A DNA stretch of 64,000 nucleotides, from the NCBI GenBank assembly GCA_000333855.2, contig CM007325.1, positions 223,795 to 287,794 of the forward strand. Direction: 5' to 3'. This document shows positions 1-11,300 of the stretch, one piece after another; positions within the stretch are counted from its first letter, which is position 1; the number at the start of each line of letters is the position of its first letter. The notes under the pieces are model-generated. The model was not told where the DNA came from and ran no database searches. It saw only the letters and a list, made by a program, of their open reading frames with translations. Origin of the DNA: Endotrypanum monterogeii (lineage: Eukaryota > Euglenozoa > Kinetoplastea > Trypanosomatida > Trypanosomatidae). The position numbers and the translations under genes are program-made.

Positions 1-3000
1 AGTTCCTGGGACGGCCGCGCCGCCGTGGGAGCGGGAAACTACCCAAACCCCCACCGTCAGCAGTGGTGGCCCACACCCAGCCGACGTGCAGGTCAGCCAA
101 CCGCGACAGTCAACAACACCAGGGCCCATCGCTGCTGTCGCTACCTCAATCAGCGTGCCTGCGTCACGCGAAATAGGAGGCTCACTGAGCGACGGCACTA
201 TCGAGTTCCACACAGATGACGGGAGGAGTCGAGTGTGTTGCACGGGCTCAGCGCCACCACCACCACCGCCCGCAGGCAAAGCTGCTGAAAATTATTTAGA
301 AGCCGCGAACGGCGACTCTAGGGGGGGGAAACGGCCCCCGTATCGTTGCGGCACAAACACGGGAAGCGACAATGTGACGTCCAGCGACAGCAGCAGCAGC
401 AGCCTCAGCGACAGTGATGCCGATGAAGGCAAGGTCCCTCCCTCATCCACGCCGCCGGCATCTGCGGTGTCCGCTGAGGAGAAGAGCCGCGACCATTTGA
501 GGCAGAAGGCGAGACGGAAGCAGCGACGCAGGCATCGGAGTCAGCCTGAGCAGCAGAAACACGAGGGGATCGATGGCGGTGTGCGCGAATGCCTTCAGGA
601 GCAGTCGTGCTTGCCGAGGTCGCCTCTGGAGTTGCTGCACCCGGGCCGATCCGCGAGAAGCGATGCCGGAACAGATGATGGAAGTCCACACCGGTCACCA
701 CAAGATCACCTCGGATCTAACGACAGCGATAGGTCTCCTGTTGATGTCGAGTGGCAAATGTATTTGACTCAGACCAAACACCAAAGGCTCGACGAGCGTG
801 CGCTGCGCCATGATGGCCAATCTTCAGGCAGCAACCTAACAGCCGCCAAGGTGGTCAAAAGACACCGGAGAGGCGGTGACCCCCACGCGGTGCCACAGCA
901 GACACCCCGCACGTCCGCTGCTGCTCTTGCTGCGCGATGCCGCGAGCTGCGCACGCAGTCGCGCACCAAATCGTCAGTGAACCACTTCGATGTAGCATGG
1001 CACACCCGCCACGTGATCCAACGTCGACAACCGCGCGAAGTGTCTTGGCAGCGACGATCGCCAGGGGATCAGCAATCCCCGTTGACGCAGTCGCTCGCAG
1101 GCACAACATCGGTCTCGCCACGACAGATGACTGCCTCTCGGCTAGAGAAGTATGAGCAAATCCTAGAGCGCGATATTGTTGCCCTGGACGCCATCGTAGA
1201 GCAGCGCCGGCGGCGCCAGCTGTGGGCAGAGGCGAGCCCAGAGGCGGTGGCAGCGGCGGTGGCGGCAGAAAGACACGCGATGCCGTCACACCGTCCATCG
1301 CGCGGTTTTCGGCGCAATGCAAGAGCCGCCACCGCTCTCACTGCGGGGCCTCTGCCATCCCGCGTGGGAACCGCTCGCGCAGCTGCTACCTCGACCAGAG
1401 CAGGTACTGAGATGCCCATCACTGCGGATGGACGCCGTGGTGGCGCGGAGCTCGCCGTTGGGTCTCTGGCTGACGCCAGTAGCCAGGCGGGTGGATCGGG
1501 TGCACCACGCACGCAAGACGGATTGGCGTCGCCATGGCGGCCGCTTGCTTCGGCTCGCCTGGGACCCTCGGCCACAGCAGAGGAACACCATCAGCGGCGA
1601 CCGCGATCGCGCGGCTTCGCAATCCCCCACAACACCTCCAGCCCTTCCGGCCCTCGGCCTGGAAAGCGAGAGTCCAACCGGCCTAGCACCAGCACCGACG
1701 ACGCCCTAGAAGAACCGAGCAGCTCCTTCTGTACGCGGCCCCCAGGTGTTGGCCTGTGCCTGGCTCTAAGCGCCCTTCAGCGCCGCTACGAAGCATTTCT
1801 CGAGGATCTCATGGTACAACAGCAACAACAACAACGACCACCACCACTGCCGTCCCTTGGTGCGCTTGAGGGCGACAGTGGAGAGGATGAGGATGGCGCA
1901 AAAAACGGTGACACACATGGAAACACAAACTCGCTGCACCCCCGCGGCGCCGCGCCACGCCGCGGGTATGCTCGTCAGCACCTCCGCCGAGAGACAAAAG
2001 AGCGAGAGGGTTCGACTCACCGAGTCACGTACTCGGCCCCCAATCGAAAGAAGGGAGCAGCATCGCTACCAAATGCTCTCGCCGATGCGGTGGAGGCCGA
2101 AGTTGGGCGCTGTGCCGCGCTGCTGAGGGCCGAGTACTACCAAACACACGAGACACAGTCACCGAGGAGCATCGAACAGGCGGGTGGTCGTCGTCGTCTT
2201 GCAACACCCCAGGGTGGCGCCGACGCCATCTCGACCGCCGGCAAGGCGGCATTGTTCGCGCAGGCGCTGAGACCGTCGTGTGTCAGCTGCCGTCCGCAGC
2301 ACCTCAGCCACTACACCACATTGGGGCTGCTCTCCTTGATACAGGAAGGCGAAGATGGCAACGCGCCTGCAAATGACAAGCCTGAGGGAGTCGTCAGCGT
2401 GACACGGGGCAGTGGCACGCGGCTCTTTGCAGCGTGTGTGCCGCGGAGAATTCGAGAAGACCTCTATGCTGCACCTCGGCGTGGTGTCCAACGCCAGGTG
2501 GAGCACGGCGAGAAGCAGCGCGGCCCGACCTACGCCGACGGCGGAGTCTCAGAATCCCCACCCATGACCTCGGACCCGCTCTCATCGGGTGCCTTGGTAT
2601 CGTCGACACAACCACAGTGTATCGATGCAGCGATGGCAGGCCACGATGCTGGCCTGCCGTCGAATACCCAAGAAACGCACCCGCCGCTAGCTCACTCATC
2701 GCCATCCGTCACACGCACACGGGCAAACATCGGCAAGGTGTTATGTCGGAGGCACATGCAGCATGAACGTCACGCACGACATGCGCTGGAGTTGCAAGAA
2801 AAAGAGGCGATGTACGCGCTCCAACTGCTCTACGCTGTGAAGACCATCCTGTTCCTGCGTGACATGCGTGAGGCCGCGGAGAAACATGAGCGGAAGGTGC
2901 TGACACATCCGAGTGGCTTCACGAACCGTCCAGCGATCCACAACAGCGACACAGCCGTCCTCTCCGACGAACAGATTGCGCTGTCGAGCTCTGCCGTCAG

Positions 3001-4702
3001 TAACTCGGGGCGCCAGGAGGAGAAAAATACCTCTGCTCTCGATTCGATTAGCGCCTCCACCAATCCCATAAGGTTCATCAGTGGCAGCGTCGTCGCGTGC
3101 GGCAAGCGAGAATCCCAAGTCGCCCAAGACCCACTAACAGAGCACGTGACATCGATGGGCATCTCACACACCGCCCTGGAAGTCGCCACATCCTCGGAAA
3201 GTCTGTTGTCCCCTGAACCAAGCAGTTCCCGCACGAAAGCAAAGGAACGCAGCCATGTTGCTCGAGCACCTGCCGCAGCGGCAGGGGGGGTGTCACAAGG
3301 AAGACGAGAGGAAGCTGCAGCAGCGCTCGATTCCATGGTGCTGATGGCTTGGAGGTCGTCGTCGCCACAGCAGCCAGCATCCACTGCCTCGAAAAGCGAC
3401 ACCGCCTCCTCGACATCACAGCTGACTTTGGGGGAGGAGGCGGAGAACGTATTCCCTGCGACAGCATCCGCGCATGCTGCCGTGATGCCAGGCCCCGCTC
3501 TGAGAGAAGAGGTAAGTGCCAGTAGTGGTTCTGTCGTCTGCGAGGCAGTCGCCACGCTGAAGGGGGCGTACGAACTCACACCCCAGTCGCCCTTACCATC
3601 GGAGTCAAGGACACTGTCATCTAGGCTACTGGTGGCCACAGCCGCTGATTGCGCAGCTGTCCTCGACGGAAGCGATAAGACCGATCTTGGTGTCGCAGAA
3701 GACTGCAAAGAGGGTGTGCACGATACCGCTGTAGTGCCACCCAGCCCATCCGTAGTTGTTCCCACCGCCGTCGAACCACCGCTCGCCTCTGAGGCTGCCC
3801 CAGGTCCGCTATGCACCGCAGGGCAAACGGATGCAACGCCTCGTCGTTCCCCTCCACCGGTGCCCCTCTCGCGACCTGCACCCACCACCGCCTCTGCCGC
3901 CTCGTCCACGCCCAGCTCCTCATCCTCCGGCGTGCACTTCGTCGATGACGCGGCGTTGGTAGCACCGGCGGGTTTGGTGCTGGAGGACAGAGGTATTAGC
4001 AGTGAGCAAGATCGGGGTGTCGGGGATTATCAAGCTGAAAACACAGCCAGTGGCGGGGAAGCGGTTGGCGCAGCATTGAGCGCAGCCAACCCAATAGAAG
4101 CACAAAACAAATCAACGCGATATGGGCACGAAGTGTTTCGCCTGCAGGGGCCCGAGTTTGAACCGTCGGGTAGCATGGATACCCCGGCCGCGTATCGCCA
4201 AGTGCACTTCTCACTTCCGCCGCAGAAAGTGCAAGACATCAACGGCGAAGGCCAAGTACGGCACGAGGATTCACCCCAGAGACGTGGAGATGAACGACAT
4301 GCGACGACTGTTGGACAACCGATGGCTCACCCACGCCCGGATGAAGGGGGCAACCAAGGAAGTGAAACGAGCGCCGACATCGTCGCGTCATGTCTTCTGG
4401 AGAAGCTCAATGATTTGGATACTCTACTCATCCACCAGCACCCGGGCTACCTCGCCACTTGCCCAGGTGAAGACGACCTCCCCGCAGGGTGGGCCCGCTG
4501 CCAACAGGCGACGACGACGTCGCACGCAGTTACACCAGCGGCAGCAGCAGCGGCAGCCGAACCGTTGCCTCCCTGGGCAGTCAAAGTGCCCCGGCGTGCA
4601 AATTTCATGCCGCCGCAGCTGCCGGCAGAGAGCCTCGCCTCGCAGGTGCGGCGGAAATACGGTCTGCCTCAGCCCAGTGAAAGCGCCGCCCTCACCTCTT
4701 AG
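1..4702 (+). CDS. Hypothetical protein, 5'-truncated by the window edge
   Basis: The reading frame is open from base 2 to the TAG ending at 4702, giving about 1566 visible residues. No credible ATG lies near the left edge (the triplet at 86 is GTG), so the true start is upstream of the window. I recognise no enzymatic domain. The protein is rich in Ser, Ala, Arg and Pro, with a Ser/Asp-rich acidic stretch near 390-425, a Gln run followed by prolines at about 1815-1850, and Ala runs near 1245-1270 and 4535-4560. Two stretches look helical or coiled-coil: around 1136-1230 (LEKYEQILERDIVALDAIVE) and around 2767-2904 (Leu/Glu/Arg-rich). The C-terminus around 4590-4700 looks more ordered. GC-rich codon use and the absence of stops over 4.7 kb support real coding. 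Function unknown; a cytoskeletal or scaffold role is only a guess. Confidence 0.85.
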   Translation, partial: VPGTAAPPWERETTQTPTVSSGGPHPADVQVSQPRQSTTPGPIAAVATSISVPASREIGGSLSDGTIEFHTDDGRSRVCCTGSAPPPPPPAGKAAENYLEAANGDSRGGKRPPYRCGTNTGSDNVTSSDSSSSSLSDSDADEGKVPPSSTPPASAVSAEEKSRDHLRQKARRKQRRRHRSQPEQQKHEGIDGGVRECLQEQSCLPRSPLELLHPGRSARSDAGTDDGSPHRSPQDHLGSNDSDRSPVDVEWQMYLTQTKHQRLDERALRHDGQSSGSNLTAAKVVKRHRRGGDPHAVPQQTPRTSAAALAARCRELRTQSRTKSSVNHFDVAWHTRHVIQRRQPREVSWQRRSPGDQQSPLTQSLAGTTSVSPRQMTASRLEKYEQILERDIVALDAIVEQRRRRQLWAEASPEAVAAAVAAERHAMPSHRPSRGFRRNARAATALTAGPLPSRVGTARAAATSTRAGTEMPITADGRRGGAELAVGSLADASSQAGGSGAPRTQDGLASPWRPLASARLGPSATAEEHHQRRPRSRGFAIPHNTSSPSGPRPGKRESNRPSTSTDDALEEPSSSFCTRPPGVGLCLALSALQRRYEAFLEDLMVQQQQQQRPPPLPSLGALEGDSGEDEDGAKNGDTHGNTNSLHPRGAAPRRGYARQHLRRETKEREGSTHRVTYSAPNRKKGAASLPNALADAVEAEVGRCAALLRAEYYQTHETQSPRSIEQAGGRRRLATPQGGADAISTAGKAALFAQALRPSCVSCRPQHLSHYTTLGLLSLIQEGEDGNAPANDKPEGVVSVTRGSGTRLFAACVPRRIREDLYAAPRRGVQRQVEHGEKQRGPTYADGGVSESPPMTSDPLSSGALVSSTQPQCIDAAMAGHDAGLPSNTQETHPPLAHSSPSVTRTRANIGKVLCRRHMQHERHARHALELQEKEAMYALQLLYAVKTILFLRDMREAAEKHERKVLTHPSGFTNRPAIHNSDTAVLSDEQIALSSSAVSNSGRQEEKNTSALDSISASTNPIRFISGSVVACGKRESQVAQDPLTEHVTSMGISHTALEVATSSESLLSPEPSSSRTKAKERSHVARAPAAAAGGVSQGRREEAAAALDSMVLMAWRSSSPQQPASTASKSDTASSTSQLTLGEEAENVFPATASAHAAVMPGPALREEVSASSGSVVCEAVATLKGAYELTPQSPLPSESRTLSSRLLVATAADCAAVLDGSDKTDLGVAEDCKEGVHDTAVVPPSPSVVVPTAVEPPLASEAAPGPLCTAGQTDATPRRSPPPVPLSRPAPTTASAASSTPSSSSSGVHFVDDAALVAPAGLVLEDRGISSEQDRGVGDYQAENTASGGEAVGAALSAANPIEAQNKSTRYGHEVFRLQGPEFEPSGSMDTPAAYRQVHFSLPPQKVQDINGEGQVRHEDSPQRRGDERHATTVGQPMAHPRPDEGGNQGSETSADIVASCLLEKLNDLDTLLIHQHPGYLATCPGEDDLPAGWARCQQATTTSHAVTPAAAAAAAEPLPPWAVKVPRRANFMPPQLPAESLASQVRRKYGLPQPSESAALTS

Positions 4703-5227
4703 AGAGGGGGGGAGGGGGAAGGGGGGAGGTGATATGAAATACGAAGCCTGTGGAAGGTGGCCACCAACGGCGACGACAAAGGCGGCGGTTGCGGGAGGGG
4801 AGGGAGTCGCCGAAACGCGGAAACGGCCCCAAGCTCCATGGCGCATCCCCCGCCCACCACGGCCGTCCAACCCTGCCCCCCAGTGACACAATACCCCCTC
4901 CAGAAGGAATAGGGGGAAGAAGTGGATTTGAGGTGCTGGGTTCTGGCCATGCCGCGGTCCATATCTTATGTGATCCACCTGCGTCACCAGCCTCAGCCTC
5001 GGGATTCTTTGGGGAAACCACACTAGCCCCCTCCCCCGCCCCCCCCCCCAAACAGCAACAAGAAAAAAAGAAGAGGATATGACTTGACGGCTATTTGTGT
5101 TGACGTGTGTGAAGGATGTGTGATATACGATCAAGGGCAACCGAGAGGGGATCCTCTTCCCGGGTGCACGTGGCCGACCATGTCGGCATTCGTGTACTTG
5201 TTCGACGTGAAATGGGAGGGGAGAGGG

Positions 5228-5229
<2 letters not shown>

Positions 5230-5280
<51 letters not shown>
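5230..5280. repeat. Compound (TA)n-(GT)n microsatellite
   Basis: An alternating TA tract at 5230-5258 passes directly into alternating GT at 5259-5280. Such tracts are length-unstable and can form non-B DNA. Confidence 0.95.
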
Positions 5281-6163
5281 CTGCGCTGAGGTGGCCACAG
5301 CTGAGCGTACATTTATGCGCACCTGCGTTCTGTGCCTCATCACATCCTTCCCCCTCCCCTCTCTCCCTCTTCCTCTCATCCTTTTTTTTTTCTACTCGAT
5401 GCTTTTTTTTCCCTATACACACACAGGTGAAAAAAAGAATTCATGCGTCTTCTGTATTCTCGGTAACCTCCCCTCTTTTCAAAATTATTTATGGTTGTAG
5501 TTTTTCTAGAACAAGTGAGCAGGTGGTGAAGGGGGAAGAAAGTGTGCGTGAGTGAGCGCCTGCGTGAGGACCCCATCCCAATCACGTTGACTCTGTGGGA
5601 TCGTTTCTTGTAAGGTCCTGAGATCTGCAGCACCATTCTGTACGCACATCCTTAAACCATATTGAGACCATCTCCCCTCTTCTTATTTTTGTTGTTGTTG
5701 TATTTTTCTTCAACTCGCCCTCGCACGCCGTCACTGCACAGGAACCTGAGATCCGTGAGCATGGGCGTAAACGGGAGGAGAGGGTGTGAGTGGCGAGTGA
5801 CCAATCGAAAATGCCAGGAGGCCCACGTGCTGTGATGTTGCACCGACTTGACCAAAGGTCTGGCCTGTAAGTGTGAGCGAGGGGGGGGAGCCCGTGCCAA
5901 CGCGAAAGATGAGGGGAGAGGAGGAGGTGGCGCGTCGCAGTAGCGAGTGTTGCAATCATGGAATACCGCGCGACTGACATATCTAGTTTATGTATATATG
6001 TGTGTGTGTGTTGTTTTTTTTCTTGGTACCTCTGGCTGCCTCTTTTCTCCTCACTTTGCTGCAAACACACAACCTCGCTTACTCAACCCCTACAGCCCCC
6101 CTCCCCTCCCCTGCACACACACACACACACACATATATATATACATATACATATATATTTAAC

Positions 6164-6165
6164 AG
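6164..6165 (+). promoter_or_regulatory. Candidate spliced-leader acceptor for the sideroflexin gene
   Basis: A C/T-rich tract at about 6090-6115 is followed, after a CA/TA repeat, by AG at 6164-6165. No ATG occurs between this AG and the CDS start at 6443. An alternative AG at 6423-6424, after the T-rich stretch 6390-6412, would give a leader of under 20 nt. Either choice leaves the same first ATG. Confidence 0.4.
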
Positions 6166-6296
6166 ACCCCACCTTTGCGGGGGGGAGCGCGGAAAACGTG
6201 GGAAAATTGTCGGCAGCAGGCAGAACTACATCGTTACGAATACGAAACAAATAACCAAAAAAAAAGGAGACAGCACCACTCGTTCCAAAAAGGCGC

Positions 6297-6298
<2 letters not shown>

Positions 6299-6342
<44 letters not shown>
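6299..6342. repeat. (GT)22 microsatellite
   Basis: 44 bp of uninterrupted GT in the presumed 5' UTR or intergenic DNA before the sideroflexin gene. It keeps an open frame in phase with that gene, which falsely lengthens the ORF upstream. Confidence 0.95.
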
Positions 6343-6345
<3 letters not shown>

Positions 6346-6442
6346 GTGCACAAGTACATATCTTCATTTACATATATATATATATATATATTTATATTTT
6401 TATATTTTTTTATATATATTAAAGAGTGCAACGAGCTTCCAT

Positions 6443-7489
6443 ATGAAGCGATTCAGTCCTGACACAGCCCTCGGCGATGTGCGGTGCTTCCCGCAGGACT
6501 TGGAGCCGGACCAATCGACGTACACCGGACGCTTTCTTCATTTTCTTTCGATGACAGACCCGCGTACTCTCTTCACGTCATCGACTCAACTAGCGCTGAG
6601 CATGGCGCTGCTGGAGCGTATTGATCGCCGTGAAGCGGGTTGGACCTCCGTCACGGTAGCCGACTACCTTGACGCACGGCAGCGAGTGCAGTGCATCGTT
6701 CACCCCGAGTCGATGAAGCCCATATGGATGCCATTTCGTTTCTCCGCGTTCGTGCCTATGAACTTCATCAATCTCTGCGGGATGATGGCACCGTCGCAGC
6801 AGACGCCTCTGCGGTCTGTGTTTTGGCAGTTTTCTAACCAAACCTACAACGCCGGCTTCAACTACTGCAACGGCAGTGGCAAAGACGGACTTCCGCTGCA
6901 TGAACTGATAGCGGGCTACCTGGTGGCCACTGGCACGGCCTGCGGCACCTCGTACCAGCTCAGTAAGGTTGCATCTGTCGTGTCAGCGTCTACGTCGTCG
7001 TCGTCGACAGCGCTGCTCCTCCGGTTGATAATCCCGTACACGGCCGTGGCATGTGCAAACCTTGCGAACATCGGTGTCATGCGATTTCGCGACGTGATGT
7101 ATGGCATCACTGTGCACGATGCGGACACGGGCGAAGATCTGAATGATGGCAAGCCATCCCCCGTGGCTGGTCGCCTCGCTGTGGCCCAGGTAGCGCTCAG
7201 CCGAATCATGATCCCTGTGCCGCTGATGTTGTTGCCGCCCGTCTTTATGAATTTCCTTTTTCACCCGACAAGGGGCATTCACTTTTTTGTGCAGCGCCGC
7301 GCGCAGCTGTACTTGCCTGTCAATGTACTGACGCTCGTCAGTGTGTTGTGTATTGCTCTGCCCATGAGCATCGCCGTCTTTCCACAGAAGACAGTCGTGC
7401 CGGTGGGATGGCTGGAGGCACCCTATCAGGGGCGGACGAACTCCGCGGGCCACCTCATCACGCGCGCCGCCTTTAACAAAGGTATTTAA
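6443..7489 (+). CDS. Sideroflexin (SFXN family mitochondrial carrier)
   Basis: A 348-residue protein of the sideroflexin/tricarboxylate carrier family, mitochondrial inner-membrane proteins that in animals import serine for one-carbon metabolism. Family hallmarks in order: an HPES..PIWMPFRFSAFVPMN block at about residue 86, equivalent to the HPDTGE..PFRMSAFVP signature; NQTYNAGFNYCNGS at about 132, matching the NQSFNALVNYTNR signature; PYTAVACANLANIGVMRFRD at about 198; AVAQVALSRIMIPVP at about 247; and the terminal FNKGI, like the family's FNKGL. Four to five hydrophobic segments fall between 157 and 315. Length fits the usual 320 or so residues. I chose the ATG at 6443 because the frame upstream runs through (GT)n and (TA)n repeats and gives non-homologous VCVC/YIYI sequence. 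The family call is firm; the substrate is inferred from animal homologues. Confidence 0.95.
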   Translation: MKRFSPDTALGDVRCFPQDLEPDQSTYTGRFLHFLSMTDPRTLFTSSTQLALSMALLERIDRREAGWTSVTVADYLDARQRVQCIVHPESMKPIWMPFRFSAFVPMNFINLCGMMAPSQQTPLRSVFWQFSNQTYNAGFNYCNGSGKDGLPLHELIAGYLVATGTACGTSYQLSKVASVVSASTSSSSTALLLRLIIPYTAVACANLANIGVMRFRDVMYGITVHDADTGEDLNDGKPSPVAGRLAVAQVALSRIMIPVPLMLLPPVFMNFLFHPTRGIHFFVQRRAQLYLPVNVLTLVSVLCIALPMSIAVFPQKTVVPVGWLEAPYQGRTNSAGHLITRAAFNKGI

Positions 7490-8318
7490 GTACGTGTTGC
7501 ACACACAGATTCGCAGACAAAAAAAAAATCCTTTTTTTTTTCTCACTTAGAAGAATAGGAGGAACAGGTTGAAAACAGAGACAGGGGGTGGGGGGAAGTA
7601 AAAGAGAGAAGGATGCGAGAGCGAGCAACACACAGCTACAACGTTTCTTAAATCCCTCCAACCCCTTCCCCCTCCCCCCACAGTCCCTCCGCCTTCCCTC
7701 CCCCATTTATCTCCTCCTCCTTATCGATAAACCGGTGCATAGAAATACAAAAAAAAACACCGCACGCACCTCTCGCTTTTTTTTTTTTTTGTGTGTGTGT
7801 GTGTTTGTCGTCTCTTTCAGCAGCGTGTGACTCGCGGATCGGTCGTGGGGAAGCGGTGCCACACCACCGTCTGAACGGCAATTCGTTTTTTAATCTATCA
7901 TAACCCCCCCACCCCACCCCACCCCCGATGCGTGCCGGGCTCGCCCCATCCCTTCCGACACACACACACACACACACACACACTCCTCTTTTCCTTATTG
8001 TCTCCATCTTCCCCCTCCTTTCCTGATGCATCTTATGATGATGATGGTGGAAATGTGTGGCGCGGGTGTTCATCTCTCCAACACTACACCGTGTATATGA
8101 ATGGTTCAGCAAAGCCACCCTGCCCCCCCCCCCATGGCGCACCGCTCGCGCCCTTCATAAAAAACGACCATACACATACACACACAGAGTATATATATAT
8201 ATATATACACGTATACATACATAAAAAGGAGCAACAGATAACTCCCATAGAAACACCATCACACAGGCAGAAGCACACTGCATCATCACCACCCTCTCCA
8301 CTACTCCCCTTCTATACA
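7490..8318. other. Intergenic region, no gene seen
   Basis: 829 bp of UTR-type sequence with T-runs (about 7530 and 7780), C-rich stretches near 7900, a (CA)n tract near 7960-7982 and a (TA)n tract near 8190-8206. No acceptor stands out clearly. AG at 8108-8109 follows a pyrimidine tract at 7983-8025 at some distance; using it would leave a short upstream ORF (ATG at 8134, eight codons) before the real start. Confidence 0.75.
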
Positions 8319-11300
8319 ATGCCCTCGGCCTCCTCCATCTCATCCTATGCCGCATACCTACGAGAGGTGGCTCTGGAGACGAACGCGACAATCGCCCCAC
8401 AAGTCAGCTCTGTCCGCACATCTGAAGCCGCGACTGCGGCGGTGGATCAGCCCCGGCCATCGAGATGCAAACACCACCGGACTGAACACGGCCACAGCAA
8501 CGAAAGGCACTCAATGACCCCGTACGACGACCCCTACGCGTACGACTACCTGCAAATCCCGGAAAGCGGTTTTATGAGTGGTACCGGAGCCATGAAGTAC
8601 TACGGTGAAGGGAAGCGTCACCTTAGCGCAAAGAATGAGATGCCGCGTAGTAGTCAGAGCGCACGAGGGGCTTCTCTGTCTCCTTCATCAATCCGGGAGA
8701 CAACTAGCTGCCGCAACACAAGCGCAGCCAGGACTAGCAATGCACACCAAGTCAACGTGGATGCCTTGCAGTACTCTTTCCAGCGCCTGTATGCAGTGAT
8801 GAAGCACGAGGGACGCCGCCACCGTGGTGGTGATGCCATGTCCACTGAACAAGGGGTTCCTCCTTCGCGTCACGCATCGTGCTCGACCCAGCGGCTTCGC
8901 CAAAGTGTCCCCGGGCGCTCGCAGCCATCTCATCTCAACACTGAGTACCCAAAAGCGTCATGGAACGAGGACTGCGCTGTTATTCATGTTCCGCCCATCG
9001 ACTTTGATAGCGCAGGTGACACGCTCCAAAGCGTCGGCACTAAAACCATGCGGGTGGCGAAGGGATCAGCACGAACCGAGAAGGCTGCGGTGATTCGGGA
9101 GAAGCCGCGATCAGCCACTGCAACGATCGGGTCGCCTGTGCTTACCAGCACGGACACCTCCGCGATGACATCGAGCCCCTCGAAGACATCAAGCACGTCT
9201 TCGCAGCTAAGCTCGCCGCCACATCAACCTCGGGCTCGGCAACGCCAGTGCCTGCACTGCTATCATCCATACAATTTCTGTCGCTGCTCGTCTCCACCGG
9301 AGCCTGCCGCGGGGATCAGGAGTGAGGCACCATCGATATCGAAGGCAGCGACGCTGGACTCTGTGCGTCTACAATGGCCAGGTCATCCTCGCGCGACATC
9401 CTCTCGGCGCCCGTCACCACAGCGACTGTCTTCACCAGTGGAACCTGACGGCTCCTCTCGAGGAGTGCACCACGGCCGGAGAGAGCCGTCGCCCGTCGAT
9501 GAAGGCCATCCTGGTCGACACGAGCGACGGTCCGACCGCAGTCGTCGCGTACACCGTAAAAAATTGTCCGTGGAGAGGGATGCAGACCCTGTTGTGTCGC
9601 CAAGGCACGGCCGTGTGGATCACGAAAAGAACGAGGATATTCTTCGTAACATTGCTACGCGCACCTGCACCTGCTACTGGGCCGATTTCAGGCACCTCAC
9701 GATGGCGGTCAATCCAGCCTCCCACGCCGCGGGCTGCCCTTACCAGGAACACGAGTCCCTCTATGAACACATGATGATGGGGGCGGACAACGGTACGAGC
9801 CGCTCTGAGAGAGCAGCCCCTGGCCGTCGGTGCGCCTCTCCAGCCTCCTCACAAGGTCACTATACTAGCTCTGGCGAAGAAAGCAGGTCGAGGCCCTATG
9901 GACGGAAAGAGAGCACCAGCAACGCCCCCGGCGCGTCGGCACGATACATGACCGCGAGGACGCCGCGCGTCGCACAGCCCAAACGGGCAGTAAGTGGGGA
10001 ACGGGAAGTCAATCGCACGTGCGGCCGTGCTGCCATCATGGGCTCCGCGAAGCGGCGGACGTACATGGAAGCAATCATGGAGACAGCCCGCGATACCCCG
10101 CTGGCGGGCTCTGGTGACGGCCGCGGCAAGGCTGAGGTACCATCATCGCCCGGCCCGGCCAAGAAAAGTATCTTGGTGACCGCAACGGCGTCTTCAGGGT
10201 CTTCCCCGTCAGCAACGCAGGAAAGCCTACCGTGTGAGGGGTGCCCGGCAACGATGGAAGCGCGGCACGCGGAAGAACATTCCCCACAGCCTCCCCAAGG
10301 TCAAACGGCATTCGTGGGGGCCACAGCAACGGCGGCCGCTGCGGATGGCGTAAGCGTGTCGGACAGTAACGGTGCTGACAGTGATGCTGCCGCTGCTGTC
10401 GATCACATACAACATGAAGAGGACCGTACCCGAGGCACGCGTGGGCCACCAGGCAGCGGCATCGACACCAACCCCACAGACACTTGCCTCAGCGGGAAAG
10501 CGCTGCCGCGAGAGGCGGAGCAGCAGACTGTGCCAGAGGGGGAAGCCCCACTGCGAGCTCTTTCTCGTCCGCGCTGCCGCCACGCAGTTGGAGTGCCAGG
10601 CCCGGGATCCTATCAAGTGGACCTCGCCTTCGCGGCCAGCTCGGCGGCACACTCGATTCGTGGCACTGCGATCCCCAAAGCAGCCCGCATGCCTGCGGTC
10701 AAGCCCACCACACCGGGTCCTGGTGCGTACGACGTGTACAGAGATAAAAAGGAGGTACGCAACACCGCATCGACAGAAGCCTTGGCGATCGATGCTAACA
10801 CAGCTGCCACACACGCCGACGAGGAAGCTAGAAACGACAAGGACTTGACCGTCACGCCGGCGGTGGGCAAACAAGCTGGTACCAAAGGCATCGCCTTCGC
10901 CAGGACGGGTGACCGGCAGCTGCAGCTGCAGTATGGGGATGCCTACGTACACACCTCTACCTGGGAGAAGCGCGCGGCCGCCGTACCAGGACCTGGTGCA
11001 TACAATATCCTCGACGGCGACCGCTACGATCAGAGCCGGCCGCTCGGTGTGGCGCGCATGGGCTTTCATTTTTGCAAGTCCTCTGACGGTGCGCACTTCA
11101 GTATAGCTGCCGTGGCTGGGGCAGCGACCTCGGGAGCGGCACTCGTCCCGCCGTGGCGCGATTGGGCTGGTGGTGCGTACGTTGGCACAAACAAATACAG
11201 CTTTGTTGCACATCCGTCCCTCGCCGGCGGTGGTCGGCGTGCTCTCGGAGAAGCGGCCACGGAGGGCTCCCTCGCCACAGTTCTCGGCAGCTCATCCGCT

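Larger units (their letters stand above)
4703..6442. other. Intergenic region: UTRs and microsatellites, no gene seen
   Basis: About 1.7 kb between the first gene and sideroflexin. It begins with G-rich then C-rich low-complexity sequence and contains (TA)n at 5230-5258 followed by (GT)n at 5259-5280, a T-run near 5385, (CA)n/(TA)n at 6113-6158 and (GT)22 at 6299-6342. The open frames here translate to dipeptide-repeat peptides such as VCVCVC or HTHTHT and are not credible genes. It should hold the 3' UTR of the upstream gene and the 5' UTR of the next. Confidence 0.8.

Noticed and set aside
2830..3909. 359-codon minus-strand frame inside the first gene
   Set aside because: Composition is a mirror of the overlapping sense gene, and every supported gene in the window is on the + strand.
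4424..5422. Minus-strand frame of 332 codons across a gene end and microsatellites
   Set aside because: It includes HTHTHTYIYIYI repeat sequence and overlaps a well-supported gene.
5990..6442. N-terminal extension of the sideroflexin frame
   Set aside because: The added codons translate (CA)n, (GT)n and (TA)n repeats and have no family similarity. The homologous sequence begins shortly after the ATG at 6443.
10227..11213. 328-codon minus-strand frame inside the PGPG gene
   Set aside because: Shadow of the sense repeat gene; no domain recognised.
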